A DNA stretch of 64,000 nt from Thermogemmatispora onikobensis (GTDB lineage: Bacteria; Chloroflexota; Ktedonobacteria; Ktedonobacterales; Ktedonobacteraceae), in contig NZ_BDGT01000005.1 of NCBI RefSeq assembly GCF_001748285.1, forward strand, positions 62,001-126,000, read 5' to 3'. Each line of letters begins with the position of its first letter. The stretch's first letter is position 1. The position numbers were made by a program, and so were the translations under genes. The notes below the pieces were generated by a model that made no database searches, was not told where the DNA came from, and saw only the letters and a list, made by a program, of their open reading frames with translations. Below are positions 52,347-62,307 of this stretch, in pieces.

Positions 52347-55300
52347 GTGATCCACATGATCAGGGGGGTATTTTTATGTCTTCGAATGCTCCTCATAATG
52401 ATTCAGGCCGTTTTTGTCCCCATACAGTTAGAAATACTATTACTCGTGAAGGCGGAAAAAACGGTTTTTTTATTTTTGGCTTTCATGTGCCTGCTCATAT
52501 GGCATCTGCTAGGGCAGGAGTGGACACTCATCGCGCCGGTAGCGCATGCCCAATCATGGCCACCGGCCTTGGCTCCGGCGCAGCTGACCTTTGCCCAGTT
52601 TCTGCAGCAGCGTCAGCCAGCAAATAACCCAGACTCGTTCAGCTTCCCAGCCAGGGTGCCGGCTCTGCCTGTCGATAGCGAGCCGACCCAGCTGGCCACG
52701 CTCCCCAGCGCTCAGCCAGCGACCATGAAGCCTCTTGCGCAGAGCCTGAGTCCGGCCTTGTTGAGCGGCTCAGCGGGCAACGGCAGCGGTGTTCTGGATC
52801 TCCAGGGTAGTGATGGGCGTCTAGAGATCCAGATTCCTGCTGGATCACTTGACTTTTCGCAGGCGCAGATTGTCAACACTAGTGCTTCCAGCGCAAGCGT
52901 TAGCTCTCCCTCCCCGCGGCTTACTCCCATTCCCGTAGCCTCTCCGACGCCTACTCCCTCACCCACGGCGTCGCCGGTACCCACTCCCTCGCCTACTCCC
53001 TCACCCACTCCTCCACCGACGGGTACGCCGACACCCCCCTTCTCACTGAACGTGACCCAGCTCCACGGTCTTTTCCCTGCGGCGGTCAGTGTGCTGGGTA
53101 TGTATCAGATCCAGGTTACCGACAGCCAGGGTCGTCTGGTGAGCGGCGTTCGTCTGCAACAGCCTATTACCCTCCTCTACCACTATCAACCAGATGACCT
53201 GGCCCGCCTCGATCTCGACCCGGGCACGCTCTGGCTGACTTGGCCCGATGCCATTGCGGCAGCGCGTGCTGCTGGACAACCCTTCTCCCAGTATCAGGTT
53301 CCTCTCCAGAACGACCCGCAAACGCACACGCTGTCGGCTCAGGTCACAGCGCTGGCCAGTGGCACGCTGGCCATCAGCGGTGCTGCAGCGAATGGTGCAC
53401 CACCGACCCCGCTGCTGGACGCTGTGCAAGGCAACTCAGGGCAGTTCTCCTACAGCTATCCACTCTCGGTCGTCGCTGGTCCGCCGGGCACGACGCCGGC
53501 CCTGGCCCTGGTCTATTCCAGCGAGAGCACCAACGAGCGTCACAACACCTCGGCTCCCAGTGGCATGCTGGGGGAAGGTTGGTCCCTATCTGGCCTGGGA
53601 GCGATCACTGCTGACGACTATCCCAGCGGCAGTGCCAAAGCGGGAACCTGGTATTTCCTGAGCGGAGCTGGTGCCAGCGATCGCCTTGTGCCCAATCCGG
53701 GAAGCACCACCAGCTTCACCCCACAGCACATTAACGGCTATCGCATTCAGATGATGAATGCGAATACCAGCACGCCCTGCTTCCAGGTCTGGGACGCTGT
53801 TGGAAATTACTACACCTTCGGCTGTACCAGCGACTCACTGCAATATGTCATTGAGAGCGATGGGACACGCCAGAACTACGAGTGGGACCTGAATCGAATC
53901 ACCCTGGCCAATGAAGGGCCAGGGACCGCGGGGCGTTACATCAACATCACCTACTTTCAAGACAAGACCTCGCATGGGGTGCGCAGCGCGGCGCCGCGTC
54001 AGATTGTCTACGGAGATGCCTCCGGTGTGGCCGGCACGATTGACTTCTACTACCGTGCTCCCTTCAGTAGCGAGCCCTATGTCACCAGCTACGGAACAAA
54101 CTACAACTGCAGCAAGGCGCCTCCCGCCGATACCACGCTGCGCTGCGATGATCCCCTGGATCATCCCAATGGTCTATCGGCTCCGTCCGTGATGAGCACC
54201 TTCAGCCTGCAGCAGATTGTCAGCTACATTGGTGATGACAGCAGCGCCTCGCACAGAGCCTATAGCTATCAATTCGCCTACCACGACGATCCCTTTGCAC
54301 AGGCCTGGGATGACTATACTCAGATCCAGACCTATGACGCTGGCAATCACCTGCTCACCCAGGTTACTCCAACCGTCTATCAGAACGGCACTGCGCATAA
54401 CCTGAGGCCGCTGGTACTGACCTATACTTCGGACGGGCTGGCCGATGGCTATATCGATTTAAGCCATTCCATACAGAATGGCCAGCAACACTATACTCAG
54501 ATCACCTACTGGCGTTATCTGACCCGGGTAGTTGATGAGCAGACTGGTCAGGGAGCCAGCATCAGTTATGCCACGGCCACCGCGAACGCTCACGGCACCC
54601 CCTATGACAGCGCCAGCGGTGACGATCGCCACGATCCTCTCTATTGCAGTACGCACAGCGACTGTACGGGGACCTTTGCTCATCCCGACGATAAGCAGTG
54701 GGGCGTCCAGGTTGTCACCCGTATCACCGCTCTGGGCACAGACAGCAGCGCCTCGGCCATTCCCAAAGCCACCTATGTCTTCCACTATCGGCTCAAGGTT
54801 GTAGGCACCGGTTGTCCCACAGACTCCCAGGGCGACAGCGACTGTCTGGCCGATAGCTGGGCTCCCCCCAGCGAAGGCGACTGGATGGATTTCTACCATC
54901 AGGAGTTTCGCGGCTTCCAGTGGGTCTACATTACGACCCCTGCTGGCAACCTGATTGCACGAGCCTACGCCACGACCAACGGCTGGGGTTCGCAGGCTGG
55001 CGACAGTGGCAACTACACGGCGGGCAATCTCTATGAGGAGGACATCTATCAAGGCAACAGCACCAGCAGCCCGCTGCTCAAGCAGACCAGGAATGTCTAC
55101 GCCGGCAACGGCATGCACAATGCTTGCGATGGGCGCTACGATCTCACCTACGTCCCTTGTGCTGTGCTCTTGCTGACCAGTAAGACCACCTTCTACGAGG
55201 GGACGAACAACAGTAATGCCCCCTGGGTCCAGGTCAGCAATACCTACGCGGGCTACAGCTCCACCGACGGCATCGATCAGAGCCAGTATCAGAACCTGCT

Positions 55301-58300
55301 TTCGCAGCAGATCACGGCCTCAAACGCTCCCACGATCACGCGCAGCTGGACCTATCAGCCCACCGACACCACCATCAACGGCTGGGTCTATCACAATCTT
55401 CGCTCGGTTGTGCATAGCCAGCTCACTGACAGTAGCGGCCATGTCTGGCTTTGCCAGGACACGAGCTACGATGAGGGGGCGGCCTCGGGGGTGCCGCGTC
55501 CGGCTGCCGGCTGGCCCACAACTGTCACGACCTCCAGCGACTGCACCAACCCCAGCCAGACGGCCCTGACCACCTATTACGGTTACGACGCCGATGGCAA
55601 TCTGCTGGCGAGCGTTGACGCCGTTGGCGTGGCCAACCCCAGCCTCTACGCGAATGCGGGCTGTAGCCTGAGCAGCGCCCCCTCCTTCATGTCCTCTGCC
55701 TGGACCACCGGTCACTACACCGGCTGCACCACCTACGACAGCTATCAGGCTCGTCCCGTTAGTGAGACGAACGCCCTGGGGCAGACGGTGACCCTGGCCT
55801 ATGACTATACTCAAGGCGGCCTCCTGCGCAGTACGACCGATGTCAATGGCCAGACCACCAGTCAGAACGTGAGCTACAATGGCGCCAATACGACCACCAG
55901 CGTCACGCTGCCGCTGGAGACGGCCAGCTATACGGATCAAGAGACCGTCAATCCTTCCGCTTGTACCGCCAGCAGCAGTCTGCCCTGCTACGAAGTTGAC
56001 ACAGTCAGCAGCCTCTACCCCAACGCTGTCAGCCGCACCTTCTACGATGCGCTGGGGCGGGCTGTCGAGACGCGCACGCCGGGTCCCACGTCGGGTCAGG
56101 ACACGATCGTCTTCACGGTCTACGACGACAGCACCAACAGCGTCTTCCGGAGCGTGCCATTCCAGGTTGCGAGCGGCAGCGGCTGGGTTGATCCCAACGG
56201 CGCCGTTGACATCAATGGCCAGGCGCCTGGCGGCACTGTCACCTTCTACGACGCGCTCGGGCGGGTCATCGCTGAGCGTGATCCAAACTACGGCTCCAGC
56301 CAGGAGCCAGGGATTGCCTGCTCGGCGGTCCTGAGTGGGACCTACACCGCTTGTGTCAACTACGGTCTGGGGAGCCCGGTCGGAGACAGCACGCTCTACA
56401 GCTACGTTCAGAGCATCGATGCTGACAATCACATGACAGTCAGCTTCAGCGATGCCCTGGGCCGCACTCGTTACAGCCAGACCTACAACAGCGTGGCCAG
56501 CCCATCGGCCTCGGCGATCAGTAGCAACGTAGCCGCTCAGCGGGCAGTGCAGTACAACGCCCTTGACGAACCGACCGTTGTGACCGTGACCGATCTAGCG
56601 CCGCAGGCCGGCCAGACCATCACCAGTGTCAGCACGAGCATGAGCTACGATGATCTGGGCCGGCTCGTGCACCTCTTTGATCCCGATCGTGGTCCCCACG
56701 ACTATAGCTATGATCCCGATGGGCATCTAGTGACCGATGTCTCCGGTTCGCGCACGCTGGGCTACATCTATGACCTGTTGGGGCGGCTGGTCTGTATGCA
56801 AGACGCAGCCCCGGCCCAGAGCGTGGCGGTGGCCTGTAGCAGCGGGGCCCATCCCTTTGTCCAGAACACCTACGACACAAGCACCCTGGGTAGCCAGGGG
56901 GACAGCGACTTCCCCGTTGGTCGCCTCACGCAGAGCGTTGCCACGACCTGGTATCCCGACGGCAGCTCGGCGACGGTCACTGAACGCTTCCAGTATGACC
57001 AGCGTGGGCGCCTGACGACCAGTACGCTGGCGCTGGGGTTGCCGGCCTCCTGGAACGTAACGACCCCGCTGCCGACCTATCAGCAGCAGATCAGTTACAA
57101 CGACGCCGATCAGGTCACGACCACCACGACCAGCACCAGTGTAGCGGGTGACCCGGGCTACAGCTTCACGCAGGTCTATGATCCCGACGCTGGCACCCTG
57201 GTCGCTCTCAGTCCCACGACGGGGAGCAGTCCCTTGCTGGCGAGCGTGACCTACAACGCGCGCGCTCTGCCTGACACGGTGACGATCCAGACAGCCAGTG
57301 GAAGTGCTCCAGCCGCCACGGAGCAATTCAGCTACGATGCCGATTTGCGTCCGGTGGCGGTGCAGGCGCTCTGGGGCAGCGGTAGCGGTCAGAGTGGCAG
57401 CATCTTCAGCCAGACGCGCAGCTACGATGTCGCTGGCAACGTCCTCAGCCTGACCACGCAGCAGAGCACTGTCTCGGGTGTAGCGAACTCCGGCGGGAGC
57501 GAGACGCAGGTCTTCTGCTATGACGCGCAGGAGCGCCTTGTCTGGGCGGGCAACCTGGGGACGCCGCCGGCGGCGGGCAATGGTCTCTGTGGTAGTGCCA
57601 CGCCCTCCAATATCATCAGCGGGGCGGGTTATAGCAGCAGTTTCAGCTACACCAATCTCGGTCAACTGTGGCAGGGGCCGCTCAATGGCAATGGGCCAGC
57701 CTTGCAGTACCTCTACTGCGACAGCACGCACCCGCACCAGTTGACGGGGCTTTACCCTGCCGGAACGACCTGTTCAGGCACTGGCGGCGTGGTGGCGCCC
57801 TACGCGGCGAGCTACGACCTCTGGGGGAACATGACTACGCGCAGTCTCAACGGGACGTCGCAGACACTGGACTATGATCCCCTGGATGAGCTGGTGCACT
57901 GGCAGAATCCGACTGCCTCGGCGGAGGAGTGGTATGTCTACGATGCCACTGGTGAGCGGGTGCTACGTCGCTCGGTGACGCCGGGGTCGGCGACGCTGAC
58001 GGTCTACGCTTTCGGGCTGGAGGAGCATGCCTACACCGGTGATGGGCGCCTGCTGAGCACGACGCACTACTATGACCTGGGGGGCCAGTTGCTGGGCGAG
58101 CTGAGCGGTGTGGGGAGCCAGCCGGGCAAGACGCAGCTTTTCTTGACGGACCAGGTGGGTAGTGTGGTTGCGACCTTCAGCAATGCGGATGGGGCGGCGG
58201 CCCTGGTTGGGAACCAGGGGTATGGGCCGTATGGGAACCAGCGCTACCGGGCGGGCGACATGGGGACGGCGCGAGGGTTTACGGGCCAGTATGGGGATGA

Positions 58301-59399
58301 TGTCAGCGGGCTGGACTACTATGGGGCGCGCTACTATGACCCGCAGGTTGGGCTGTTTCTGTCGGCGGACCCGGTCCAGGGGAATGCGCAGGGGGGGGAT
58401 CCGTACGCCTACGTTGCAGGGAACCCGGAGACGTTCAACGATCCCTCGGGGCTGATGTATGTCTGCCCTGGGGTAGGGGGATGTGGTGGGGGGGGATCGA
58501 GTGCGGTGAAGGAAGGGGGGGCGGTAGGGCATGCGGCTGGTGGGGTGGTTGGGGTCGCCGCTGGTGGTGGCGGTTGTCTCTGGTGTGTCTCAGTCAGGGT
58601 TCCGCGGACGGGGGATGGCGGTGGTGGCCAGGGGGAAACTCCAGCCCCGTGTATGGAGACCTACTACAACGATGTGGTAGGCTGCAGTAAGCTGGTCAGT
58701 CAGGTCTCGCTGAAGGGAGCAGTGGGGGGCCAGCTCCCGCTGAGTTGCTCGCTGGCTATAGGGGATGTGCTGACTGGCGTCTCTATACAGGTGGGGATGA
58801 GCTGCGGGTCCATAGGGATCACGGTCACGGTGGATGTCGTTGGCCAGCACTGTATGACGACGTCGGTGATGGCCTGTGTGGATGGAGAAAGTGGTGAGAG
58901 TGGCAAGGAAGGAGAGGGTGCGGAGGAGCGAGATAATAGGGGAGTTGTTCTCCGCTTGGATGGAGGGGGAGGAGACCCGGGGTTGCCTCCTGATCAGCCC
59001 GTTCGGGCAGGGCCGGTTGGTGGGGGTGAGGAAGATTCCGCTACCCCTCAGCCGCCGCAGGAAGAAGACTTTAGAACGAAAACGCTGGTGACGGATGCTT
59101 ACCGCGCGGCGGACCGACGTACGGGGCGGCTTAACCTCACCTTGAGGCCAGGGAAAGATATTGAAGGTAAAACGATTAAAGGCCTTTCTCACTTTGACAA
59201 GCCAGTTTCATTTCTCAAGGGACCTTTCTTCAAACTTCCGCGAGGTACCGTAGCGCCAGATGGGCTGATCTTCAAGTATGAGTGGAGACCGGCTTGGGGA
59301 GTCTACCACATTGTGATCGCTCCTGAGGGGGAGGAAATGACTTTGGAAGACTACTATCAAGCGCTGCAGGGATTGATTGGCCTCTATACCAGGGTCTAG
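52347..59399 (+). CDS. Giant secreted Rhs/YD-repeat protein with Tse2-like toxin C-terminus
   Basis: A 2350-residue polymorphic toxin. A hydrophobic signal (VFLFLAFMCLLIWHLL, cleavage likely after VAHA) is followed by a Thr/Pro/Ser linker (about 190-230) and a SpvB/Rhs-type shell with many YD repeats (for example SYDDLGRLVHLFDPDRGPH). The Rhs core ends at about 2040 (GQYGDDVSGLDYYGARYYDPQVGLF, DPYAYVAGNPETFNDPSGL). The variable tail ends in GLSHFDKPVS...FFKLPRGTVAPDGLIFKYE...YHIVIAPEGEEMTLEDYYQAL, resembling Tse2-type ADP-ribosyltransferase-fold toxins. GTG 52347, ATG 52356 and GTG 52446 are possible starts; none has a good ribosome site. Confidence 0.85.
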   Translation: MIHMIRGVFLCLRMLLIMIQAVFVPIQLEILLLVKAEKTVFLFLAFMCLLIWHLLGQEWTLIAPVAHAQSWPPALAPAQLTFAQFLQQRQPANNPDSFSFPARVPALPVDSEPTQLATLPSAQPATMKPLAQSLSPALLSGSAGNGSGVLDLQGSDGRLEIQIPAGSLDFSQAQIVNTSASSASVSSPSPRLTPIPVASPTPTPSPTASPVPTPSPTPSPTPPPTGTPTPPFSLNVTQLHGLFPAAVSVLGMYQIQVTDSQGRLVSGVRLQQPITLLYHYQPDDLARLDLDPGTLWLTWPDAIAAARAAGQPFSQYQVPLQNDPQTHTLSAQVTALASGTLAISGAAANGAPPTPLLDAVQGNSGQFSYSYPLSVVAGPPGTTPALALVYSSESTNERHNTSAPSGMLGEGWSLSGLGAITADDYPSGSAKAGTWYFLSGAGASDRLVPNPGSTTSFTPQHINGYRIQMMNANTSTPCFQVWDAVGNYYTFGCTSDSLQYVIESDGTRQNYEWDLNRITLANEGPGTAGRYINITYFQDKTSHGVRSAAPRQIVYGDASGVAGTIDFYYRAPFSSEPYVTSYGTNYNCSKAPPADTTLRCDDPLDHPNGLSAPSVMSTFSLQQIVSYIGDDSSASHRAYSYQFAYHDDPFAQAWDDYTQIQTYDAGNHLLTQVTPTVYQNGTAHNLRPLVLTYTSDGLADGYIDLSHSIQNGQQHYTQITYWRYLTRVVDEQTGQGASISYATATANAHGTPYDSASGDDRHDPLYCSTHSDCTGTFAHPDDKQWGVQVVTRITALGTDSSASAIPKATYVFHYRLKVVGTGCPTDSQGDSDCLADSWAPPSEGDWMDFYHQEFRGFQWVYITTPAGNLIARAYATTNGWGSQAGDSGNYTAGNLYEEDIYQGNSTSSPLLKQTRNVYAGNGMHNACDGRYDLTYVPCAVLLLTSKTTFYEGTNNSNAPWVQVSNTYAGYSSTDGIDQSQYQNLLSQQITASNAPTITRSWTYQPTDTTINGWVYHNLRSVVHSQLTDSSGHVWLCQDTSYDEGAASGVPRPAAGWPTTVTTSSDCTNPSQTALTTYYGYDADGNLLASVDAVGVANPSLYANAGCSLSSAPSFMSSAWTTGHYTGCTTYDSYQARPVSETNALGQTVTLAYDYTQGGLLRSTTDVNGQTTSQNVSYNGANTTTSVTLPLETASYTDQETVNPSACTASSSLPCYEVDTVSSLYPNAVSRTFYDALGRAVETRTPGPTSGQDTIVFTVYDDSTNSVFRSVPFQVASGSGWVDPNGAVDINGQAPGGTVTFYDALGRVIAERDPNYGSSQEPGIACSAVLSGTYTACVNYGLGSPVGDSTLYSYVQSIDADNHMTVSFSDALGRTRYSQTYNSVASPSASAISSNVAAQRAVQYNALDEPTVVTVTDLAPQAGQTITSVSTSMSYDDLGRLVHLFDPDRGPHDYSYDPDGHLVTDVSGSRTLGYIYDLLGRLVCMQDAAPAQSVAVACSSGAHPFVQNTYDTSTLGSQGDSDFPVGRLTQSVATTWYPDGSSATVTERFQYDQRGRLTTSTLALGLPASWNVTTPLPTYQQQISYNDADQVTTTTTSTSVAGDPGYSFTQVYDPDAGTLVALSPTTGSSPLLASVTYNARALPDTVTIQTASGSAPAATEQFSYDADLRPVAVQALWGSGSGQSGSIFSQTRSYDVAGNVLSLTTQQSTVSGVANSGGSETQVFCYDAQERLVWAGNLGTPPAAGNGLCGSATPSNIISGAGYSSSFSYTNLGQLWQGPLNGNGPALQYLYCDSTHPHQLTGLYPAGTTCSGTGGVVAPYAASYDLWGNMTTRSLNGTSQTLDYDPLDELVHWQNPTASAEEWYVYDATGERVLRRSVTPGSATLTVYAFGLEEHAYTGDGRLLSTTHYYDLGGQLLGELSGVGSQPGKTQLFLTDQVGSVVATFSNADGAAALVGNQGYGPYGNQRYRAGDMGTARGFTGQYGDDVSGLDYYGARYYDPQVGLFLSADPVQGNAQGGDPYAYVAGNPETFNDPSGLMYVCPGVGGCGGGGSSAVKEGGAVGHAAGGVVGVAAGGGGCLWCVSVRVPRTGDGGGGQGETPAPCMETYYNDVVGCSKLVSQVSLKGAVGGQLPLSCSLAIGDVLTGVSIQVGMSCGSIGITVTVDVVGQHCMTTSVMACVDGESGESGKEGEGAEERDNRGVVLRLDGGGGDPGLPPDQPVRAGPVGGGEEDSATPQPPQEEDFRTKTLVTDAYRAADRRTGRLNLTLRPGKDIEGKTIKGLSHFDKPVSFLKGPFFKLPRGTVAPDGLIFKYEWRPAWGVYHIVIAPEGEEMTLEDYYQALQGLIGLYTRV
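52930..53040 (+). repeat. Pro/Thr/Ser-rich tandem linker within the Rhs gene
   Basis: Repeated ACTCCCTCxCC-like units encode a PTPSPTPSP-type linker between the signal region and the Rhs shell, a typical flexible cell-wall or surface spacer. Confidence 0.7.
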
Positions 59400-59537
59400 A
59401 TGTGTGCTGGGGGCTGGAGGGAGCAGTGCACTCCTTCGTGACCAGGGCCCCTGCCGGGGGCCGGCTGGGTGGGGAGGTGGCGGTGTGCTCGGTGTGCTGA
59501 ACAAGAAAAGTGCCAGGAAGCTGTGAGAGGTGCAGAG

Positions 59538-62144
59538 ATGAGCGCGATACAAGAGCGCTTCGATCGCTACGACCTGCTGGTGCATCGGAGTCGAGTGGTG
59601 GGGTGGGAGCGGCTGGTGGGGCGGGTGAGGAGGCTGAGGGAGTGTCTGCTGGCGCAGGAGGAGGAGCTGCTGCCGGTGCTGCTGGAGACGCTGGCCGAGC
59701 CCCCACGGCGGGGCTCAGCGACGACGGCCCTGGAGCTGCTGCAGGAGATGGCCTTGCCGGCGCAGGTGGCAGCGTTGCCAGCGGTGCTCAACCACGTGGG
59801 CGATCGCAATAATTGGGCCTGGCTTGATGCGGCGACCTTTCTGCAGCGCGTGCCGGTGGAGGAGCTGGTGCCGCATGTGATCGCAGCTCTGTTGTGGCCG
59901 TGGGAGCCGTATCACGAGCGATATACGACGGGGGAGACGACCTGGGAGGAGGATGTCTATGGGATACAGGATCTGCTGCTGCTGCCCGGGATGGATCGGG
60001 GGGTGGTCCGGGGGTGTGTGGAGGTGATCTACTACCAGCTGCTATGCGATGATCTATGGACGTGCCGGTCGCGGAGCTGGAGGGAGGGGGAGCGGCTGTA
60101 TTGGCTGGAGATGGAGCTGGAGCTGCTGGAGCGGGGGGGAGTGCGGGAATGGATGGTGCCGGGGCTTATCGGGGTGATGAGGCATTACCCGGGGGCGGGG
60201 GAGCTGGAGCAAGTACAGAGGCTGCTGAGGGAGCTGCCGGAGGAGGGAGGGGCGGGCAGGCAGGAAGAGCGGTTGATGAGGCTGCTGGAGCCGAGGTGGG
60301 TGGAGCGGGGGGCAGAGGTGGGTGGGCAGGAGGGGGAGCTGGGAGAGATGGTGAGAGAGCTGGGGTCTGTAGGGAAGGAGAGGGGGACGGGACTGGCGTA
60401 TGTCAGAGTGGTGTGGGAGCTGGAGGAAGAGAGGATGAGAGAGGGAGAGCCGGCAGCGGGGTGGGTGAGGCCAGGGGGTCGGGAGCTGGGGGTGTGGTTG
60501 AGGGTGCTGGAGCGAGTGGGAGTGGAGCCGTGGATGGCGCCGGCGCTGGTGGAGGTGGTGAGGAGGTATCCGCAGGCGGAGGAGGGGGAAGTAGCGAGGC
60601 GGCTGCTGGGAAGACTGCCGAAGGAGGAGCTGCGGCGGTATCGGGAGATACTGCGCTTGCTGGGGCTGGGGGAGCTGGTGGGCGAGGAGGCAGCCCCTCA
60701 GGCAGAGCGGGAGAAATGGGGGAGAGTGGGGCAGTGGAGTGAGGAGGAGAAGAGGGCTGGGAAGGAGATGGGGCGGGAGTGGGGAGAGCTGGGAGCGCTG
60801 GTGGAAGACTATGTGGAGAGCTATCATGAGTGGTGGTGGCATAGCGGTGAGCGGGAGAGACTGCGGCTGCAGGAGCTGAAGGAGCGCTTGCGGGCGGAGG
60901 GGGAGCGAGTGGTGGAGGTGCTGGCGGCGCTGCTGGAGGACCGGAGCCAGAGGGGGAGGATGACCCCGATCTTTGTGTTCTTGCAGGAACTGGGGTATCC
61001 GTGGAATGCAAAGGCGCTGGCCAGCGCGCTGCGTCTGGTGGGAGATCCCCAATATGAGCGTGGGGTGTTTACCCTGTTATGGGGGGTACCGGCAGTGGAG
61101 CTGCTCCCGCAGCTGCTGGTGGCGCTGCTGGTGCCAGGACGCCCGTATCATTGGGAGGGGGATGAGCAGGAGGAGGGAGAGACGGCGGGCTGTGGGCTGT
61201 CGAGCTATGACTTCTGGGTGCTGGATGTGTATGGGGGGCTGGCGGGATGGCTGGTGGAGCCGAGAACGGAGCAGGGGCTGGTGGAGCGGTGTGGGCCGGT
61301 GGCCTTCTACTTGTTGAGTTATGAGGTGGGGCGGTGGCGTAGAGGATGGGCGGGGGAGAGGTCTGCGGGGGTGGAAGTGTGGCTGAGGGTGGTGGAGAGA
61401 GCAGGGGTGCAGGAGTGGATGGCGCCAGCGTTGGTGGAGGTGGCGAGGCAGGAGCTGAAGACGTGGGAGGGGAAGATGGCCCGGCAGTTGCTGGGGAGGC
61501 TGTCGAAGGAGGAACTGCGACCGTATCGGGAGCTTTTGCGGCGGGCGGGACTGGGGGAGCTGGTCGGGAGGGAGGAGGAGCAGGAGCCAGGAGGGCAGGG
61601 GGCGGAGCGGTTGCGGGTGCTGGTGAGGAGAATGGAGGACCTGAGTGAGGAGGAGGTGAGGGAGGAGCTGCGGGGGATAGAAGAGGAGGAACTGCTGCCC
61701 TACGTGTTGGAGGCGGTGCAGGAGCTGGGGGAGGCAGAGGAAGAGAGCAGGCAGGAAGGGATCGGGAGGCTGCTGGCGCAGGGAGCGCTGGCAGGAGAGG
61801 TCGTGGAGGGATGCAGGGGAGTGGGGTACTATCAGCTGGCCTGGCTGCTGGAAGAGCGGAGGAGGAGAGAGCTGGACCCGCTGGCGGGGGAGGAAGAGCA
61901 GCAGGGAGGGCGGGGATGGTCGAAAGCGGCGCTGGAGCGGGGGTGTAGGGTGTGGCTGAGGGTGCTGGAGCGGGCGGGGGTGCAGGGGTGGATGGCGCCG
62001 GCGTTGGTGGAAGTGGCGAGAAGGTATCCGCAGGCGGAGGAGGGGGAAGTAGCGAGGCGGCTGCTGGGAAGACTGCCGAAGGAGGAGCTGAGGGCGTATC
62101 GACTGATCCTGGAGCAGAGTGGGCTGGGGGAGCTGGGGAGCTAA
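59538..62144 (+). CDS. Helical repeat protein downstream of Rhs toxin, candidate immunity protein
   Basis: An 868-residue, HEAT-like helical protein of no recognised family. Two copies of a domain (about residues 30-190 and 465-610: LLPVLLETLAEPPRRG..ALELLQE and VVEVLAALLEDRSQRG..VFVFLQE style) and a third partial copy are each followed by a conserved tail, VWLRVLERAGV, WMAPALVEVARRYPQ, then ARRLLGRLPKEELRxYR and GLGELV. Tail copies at 60489-60680 and 61949-62141 are almost identical in DNA. ATG 59538 (GAGAGG upstream) is chosen over the open extension. Its place after the Rhs toxin suggests immunity or accessory function. Codons are extremely G-rich. Confidence 0.62.
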   Translation: MSAIQERFDRYDLLVHRSRVVGWERLVGRVRRLRECLLAQEEELLPVLLETLAEPPRRGSATTALELLQEMALPAQVAALPAVLNHVGDRNNWAWLDAATFLQRVPVEELVPHVIAALLWPWEPYHERYTTGETTWEEDVYGIQDLLLLPGMDRGVVRGCVEVIYYQLLCDDLWTCRSRSWREGERLYWLEMELELLERGGVREWMVPGLIGVMRHYPGAGELEQVQRLLRELPEEGGAGRQEERLMRLLEPRWVERGAEVGGQEGELGEMVRELGSVGKERGTGLAYVRVVWELEEERMREGEPAAGWVRPGGRELGVWLRVLERVGVEPWMAPALVEVVRRYPQAEEGEVARRLLGRLPKEELRRYREILRLLGLGELVGEEAAPQAEREKWGRVGQWSEEEKRAGKEMGREWGELGALVEDYVESYHEWWWHSGERERLRLQELKERLRAEGERVVEVLAALLEDRSQRGRMTPIFVFLQELGYPWNAKALASALRLVGDPQYERGVFTLLWGVPAVELLPQLLVALLVPGRPYHWEGDEQEEGETAGCGLSSYDFWVLDVYGGLAGWLVEPRTEQGLVERCGPVAFYLLSYEVGRWRRGWAGERSAGVEVWLRVVERAGVQEWMAPALVEVARQELKTWEGKMARQLLGRLSKEELRPYRELLRRAGLGELVGREEEQEPGGQGAERLRVLVRRMEDLSEEEVREELRGIEEEELLPYVLEAVQELGEAEEESRQEGIGRLLAQGALAGEVVEGCRGVGYYQLAWLLEERRRRELDPLAGEEEQQGGRGWSKAALERGCRVWLRVLERAGVQGWMAPALVEVARRYPQAEEGEVARRLLGRLPKEELRAYRLILEQSGLGELGS
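60564..60632 (+). repeat. 69-bp exact internal repeat, copy 1
   Basis: Identical base for base to 62022-62090, inside the conserved tail module of the helical repeat protein. Such identity implies recent duplication or gene conversion. Confidence 0.9.
62022..62090 (+). repeat. 69-bp exact internal repeat, copy 2
   Basis: Second copy of 60564-60632, at the 3' end of the same gene. Similarity continues beyond with scattered changes. Confidence 0.9.
62095..62139 (+). repeat. 45-bp repeat, copy 1
   Basis: Encodes the RLILEQSGLGELG ending of the helical repeat protein. It matches 63956-64000 with two substitutions. Confidence 0.85.
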
Positions 62145-62307
62145 GAGGAGCCAGGGAGAGCAGGGCCGCTGATGGGGTGGGGAGTAGTGAAGAAGCCTCT
62201 CCGCTTTTAGGAGAGCGGGCAAGAAGGAATTTCGAGAGAGCCGGGGGAGACCTGGGCAGCCAGTGGATAGGAGAGCGAGCCGGAAGCGCATCAACAGGAG
62301 GAGAGCC

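Noticed and set aside
52376-52627. Independent 83-residue gene with a good ribosome site
   Set aside because: After about 30 residues the sequence becomes unlike a protein and overlaps the Rhs signal region; more likely the start belongs to the Rhs gene through a frame change, which I report as a finding.
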